Assembly (NCBI RefSeq): GCF_019578655.1
Contig: NC_063256.1
Location: forward strand, 9,114,001-9,178,000
Source: Ricinus communis
Taxonomy: Eukaryota > Streptophyta > Magnoliopsida > Malpighiales > Euphorbiaceae
Direction of reading: 5' to 3'
DNA length: 64,000 nt
Positions 60,378 to 64,000 of the stretch are shown here, in pieces. A program made the position numbers and the translations under genes. Position 1 is the first letter of the stretch. Each line of letters starts with the position of its first letter. The notes beneath the pieces are model-generated. The model was not told where the DNA came from. It saw only the letters and a program-made list of their open reading frames with translations, and did no database searches.

Positions 60378-62352
60378 TGTTAGATGTATGTCCTAAATGC
60401 CAACTGGACGTTTGCTTTTTAGTTCATATATTGTTATATTATTATGTAATGAATATTATTTTATTAATGGCAGTTGTCTATTATTTATTTTTATAGTAAT
60501 ACAATTATTGAATGAGTTCAATAATATTTATTAAAGACTCCATTCTCAAGAGTTGAGAATATGAGTGAAGGATGATCTTTAGAATAAATATAATAAAATA
60601 GTTTTTAGTTGTAGGATTAAATATTGGACATTTTTATTCGAAAGAGTAACATAATGCGTTTAACCCTATGATTAATATGAGATACTAATATATATATGAT
60701 AGGGAGTCTGATGCCAATTAATATGAGTTACTAAGTCAATCATTATGGGTCACTTGTGAGACGAGTGGACTAAATATGACTTGAAGAAATAATGAATCAC
60801 ACGGATGATTTACTTAAATCAGTGATTCATTATTAAGTTATTATGGTGTAACTAATCCTCAAACCTGAGGTGACAGAGTTGTCTTATGAATATGTAATTG
60901 GGATTGCTTATGCTTTAGGTATTCGTTCATACCTAGAATGGATACTTGCAGATAGTGGCTCTAGTTGCATATGCATGGAGGTAGGTTTCGTCAACAAGGA
61001 ATCCATTGCCTTGAGTAAACAAGGAGAATATCATAAGCAATTCTATAACATCTTGACCAAGAAATCATTGGCCGAGGTAATAATGATTAATGGAAAAGGA
61101 GTTCTCGCATCAATCATATTTAGTCGAGATGTATCCTGGATTTGGTCATACAATCAAGTTAGTGGATTTAACTATTCCATGATCTTCACTTGACCGAAAT
61201 ATTGTTCAATGGAAGGATTTAATTACACAATAATCATAAATAAAGAGTTCATAGATATCAATGCCTTTATTATTAATTGGATAATTATAATATGTTGCTA
61301 GACGTCATTTATAATTTATGGAAATGATTGAGGGATAATTAATTAATTATTCTCTTAGTTGATTAAAGTGTTTTAATTGATATTAAAGAGTTTAATATTA
61401 AATTTTCATTTCCAATTAATAATAAATCTAGAAAGCCACACACGTTGATATCAACTCAAGCATGACGATGGACTTTACTGGTACCTCGAGTAGGAACACT
61501 AGCACCTTCCAAATTTAAAGTTCATAAATGTCTAACTAATGATAATGTATAATATATAAGTGTTATATATTGAAGGAGCTTAACACATGTCATCACAATA
61601 GAGTGTATAATGACATGTATTTGTATAATAGCTTGACACGTGTTATCACAAAAGAGTTTTATGATGACACGTCATGAAAGTAGCTTGACACGTGTCATCA
61701 TAAAAGGGTCTATGATGACATGTATTAGGAAAGCAGCTTGACACGTGTTATCACCAAAAGAGGTTTATGATGACATGTGTTAAAAAAGTAGCTTGACATG
61801 TGTCAATATAGCTTGACAAGTGTCATCACAAAAGAGTTTTATGATGACATGTGTCAATACTGTTTGACACATGTCATTATAAAAGAGTTTTTTAATGACA
61901 TGTATTTGTACAATTGTGTTAAGAATTTTGAATCCTTAACACTATACAAGAGGGTTTCTTACTCTTATTATCACAAGAAGAAAAATGAAAATTTGGCATA
62001 CTTACTATTATAATAAGGTTATCATAGTAGGATACTTGAAAGAGGAGAAGAAGTTCTTTATCTTCAAGGATTGAATAGCTTTGCTTGAGATTGGTTGTGT
62101 GAGATAATCTAGAGGATTTGCAATTGTGAATCTCCTCTATTTGATTCTTTAAAAGAAACATTATCAACAATCAAGAATTGAATTCTGCTCTTCAAAGGTT
62201 ATAGTCTTTTTATTTATGTACTTCACGTTCATAAAAGAAAAGTTATTTCTTTTTCTCAACTTAAATCTCCAATTACAATTTGTAACCTTAATTTCCATGA
62301 GATGTGAAATGTTTAAAACTTTTGTTGCGTCACTGCATGTGTTTTTCCAACA
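60378..62352 (+). mobile_element. Solo LTR of an LTR retrotransposon (1975 bp)
   Basis: The segment starts TGTTAGATGTATGTCC and ends TTTTTCCAACA, giving TGTTAGA..TCCAACA inverted ends with TG..CA borders. It is flanked by CCCTA (60373-60377) and CCCTC (62353-62357), a 5-bp target duplication with one mismatch. No internal domain (gag, protease, RT) is present on either side, so it is a solo LTR. A 107-residue open frame inside it (60870-61193) is probably incidental. Superfamily is not certain; the TGTTAGA start suggests Copia. Orientation was chosen arbitrarily from the written strand. Confidence 0.65.
61577..61915. repeat. Minisatellite of ~53 bp units with palindromic G-box cores, inside the solo LTR
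   Basis: Units start near 61577, 61630, 61682, 61735, 61790 (truncated), 61810 and 61860. Each full unit has AGCTTGACACGTGTCATCA-like sequence, then AAAAGAGTTTTATGATGACA and a short spacer, so each also forms an imperfect hairpin (TGTCATCA..TGATGACA). Perfect CACGTG cores lie at 61637-61642, 61689-61694 and 61742-61747; the other units have CATGTG or AAGTG variants. Confidence 0.85.
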
Positions 62353-63039
62353 CCCTCTACACCCTAACAGGACCCTCGAAATGAATTTTATCTTCAGTGA
62401 ATATTTCTGATACTAGCACTCTTTCATTGGCTGATAATTTTAGGGTTCAAGTAGAATTGGCCTGCAAACATGTCACGACCCGATCTATGGGCTCATGACC
62501 GGCACTAGGAAATGGGTAGGCTTAAGGCTACCAAGTCCCGTAGTAAGCCTTACTAATCAATATTCAATAAAGTGCATATAAAAATATAATATTAATCCGA
62601 TCTGGCATGCCTAACACAAATCTCTAACCGGCCATTGATAACATTTGACCTTTTGTTATAGATTATGTTAAACATAACATATCAAAAAAATACTACTGTG
62701 AAAAGTCTAGAATTCTTAAATTATTCAATATACAAAAATATGAATTCATTACAATAGACCCGATGGAGAAGAAAGTCGGGCTGTCAAAATGCAGGACGGC
62801 GAAGAACTCTAATTGTCACCTGAAAAAAAAAATTAAAATTGAGATTGTCAGCCTCGAGAGTGAGTTAAAATCATATAACCCTGTAACTATTGCTGTCTCC
62901 TCAATATAATATCACTAAATCAGTATATCATATGTCGTTTTGTATTAAAGTATGAGTCATATACTATAATTTAGAAAGAAAGTACATTTAAAGACTTATG
63001 GGACGAGTGGCTCAGCAGAACCCTAACCCTAAATGCTAG

Positions 63040-63235
63040 TAGCCTTTCGGCTCTCTTATTCCAATAGGTCTGGCGCCTAGAGAGCGAAGCTCAACCAGGA
63101 TCCTTACATCCAGCCTGGACACTTGATTCCTAATTGAGCCAGCGTCACAGAGAGTATTGCTCGACTAGGGACCTTCCTCCGGCAGTCAAGCTTTCATAGC
63201 CCAGAAAGTTATACTCGACCAAGGCAAAATCCAAA
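63040..63235. repeat. Imperfect ~65 bp tandem repeats in the LTR-like region
   Basis: Three related blocks: GGCGCCTAGAGAGCGAAGCT..AACCAGGATCCTTACATCC, GCGTCACAGAGAGTATTGCT..CGACTAGGGACCTTCCTCC, and AGCCCAGAAAGTTATACT..CGACCAAGGC. Just before them, AACCCTAACCCTAAAT (about 63020-63035) resembles two plant telomere repeats. Confidence 0.5.
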
Positions 63236-63890
63236 AATAACTTTCGTACCTCTGATTATTATCAGTGCGCATAAATACGGTCTTGATGTAACCCATAAGA
63301 TGGCATGTTCTACTGTCGCCTCATCTTAATGTCACAATCACAATATTTATAAAAATCATCACAGGCCAACATAAATTATTCAATAACATATTGAAAATTA
63401 AAAATTTAAAAATCTCGAGATTAGCAAACATGCAATTATAAGTAATACTAGTATTAAAATAATATTAATTAAAATATTTAAAATAATGAAATAAATTTAC
63501 TAATAATAATAGCAATACTATTTATGATAATTATCAATTAAATGAAATTACCTATAATAACAATAATGATAACCATATTAAATATTAATCATTGAACATT
63601 GCGTTAAGTTTGGACATTGCCAATGGTACAGTGATTATATGACTTTAACTCATAGTTTTGTCGCGCTCCGCAGTTCGCTAATACGCTTCAGGTGGAGCTG
63701 GCGGAATGGACGGATTATATATTCACGAAAACAGTCAGTTAATAGACATTCTTAAATTCCCCTAGGCCTAGAACCCTAAATTAGACAACCAAAAAAATAT
63801 TTCAGACTCAAGAGTTCTGTCGAAAATTTGGTAGAACTTTCTCTAAATTATGGACATTTACCCCTCGTACAACAAGTCCAGAACCTTTTA

Positions 63891-63928
63891 GAAACACTTC
63901 AAATATTCTGAAACACTTCAAATATTCT
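63891..63928. repeat. Exact two-copy 19 bp tandem repeat
   Basis: GAAACACTTCAAATATTCT occurs twice in immediate succession (63891-63909 and 63910-63928), followed by a partial third start GAAAC. Confidence 0.95.
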
Positions 63929-64000
63929 GAAACCAACTAACAGGAATCAGACCACCAAAACTATATTATTTTTTCCAACTTTATAACACACCACAGATCA

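Larger units (their letters stand above)
62474..64000. mobile_element. Probable start of another LTR element (TGTCACGACC-type), running off the right edge
   Basis: TGTCACGACCCGATCTATGG at 62471-62490 is a start seen in many plant LTR retrotransposons, often Gypsy-type. The following sequence is moderately GC-rich with non-coding patterned repeats. No end, primer-binding site or coding domain is visible before the window stops, so extent and class are uncertain. Confidence 0.4.

Noticed and set aside
60870..61193. 107-residue open frame inside the solo LTR
   Set aside because: LTRs normally lack genes; the frame shows no retroelement domain and lies wholly within the LTR borders.
61577..61915. 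Possible CRISPR-like repeat array
   Set aside because: The units are contiguous minisatellite copies without unique spacers, located inside a plant LTR.

Overview
The window is nuclear DNA of a flowering plant. The evidence is introns with GT..AG borders, plant-specific gene families (TPK potassium channel, BAHD acyltransferase, plant ABCB4/21-type transporters), very AT-rich intergenic DNA, and many plant-type transposon remnants. The gene content fits a eudicot. A rosid such as a member of Malpighiales is only a guess, because no marker gene fixes the species.

Layout. Positions 1-420 hold the first coding exon of a secreted protein of unknown function on the minus strand, running off the left edge. 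About 0.5-14 kb is AT-rich intergenic DNA with dispersed repeats, a three-unit tandem repeat (4.65-6.57 kb), a long inverted repeat (9.4-10.1 kb) and a tRNA-derived SINE-like copy. Positions 14169-16226 (minus) encode a two-exon two-pore K+ channel with a 14-3-3 motif and EF hands. Around 20.5 kb lies a broken BAHD acyltransferase relic, and 21578-23030 holds an intact two-exon BAHD gene with a SINE-like sequence in its intron. From 23 to 33 kb the DNA is AT-rich and gene-poor, with one ~0.95 kb Mutator-like or MITE element with long terminal inverted repeats.

The main content is a head-to-tail array of three complete ABC transporter genes: ABCB-A 33153-38659, ABCB-B 41948-47416 and ABCB-C 52158-57585. 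All three share the same 12-coding-exon structure, and every exon junction I joined by hand keeps the frame. The predicted proteins are 1294, 1292 and 1292 residues. B and C, with their upstream flanks, come from a more recent segmental duplication (roughly 39.41-47.49 kb copied as 48.45-57.67 kb). The later copy carries a ~1.3 kb Mutator-like insertion and a duplicated splice acceptor in intron 4 of ABCB-C. Gene A has an unrelated upstream region with a (CT)n leader, so its regulation has probably diverged from B and C.

The right end (57.8-64 kb) is repeat DNA: a nearly complete solo LTR (60378-62352) with a one-mismatch 5-bp target duplication and an internal G-box minisatellite, followed by what looks like the start of a second LTR element of the TGTCACGACC type.

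I found no clearly new molecular system. The most informative items are the ABCB array with its duplicated splice acceptor, the LTR G-box array, and the BAHD relic. No database searches were possible; family names rest on motif recognition.
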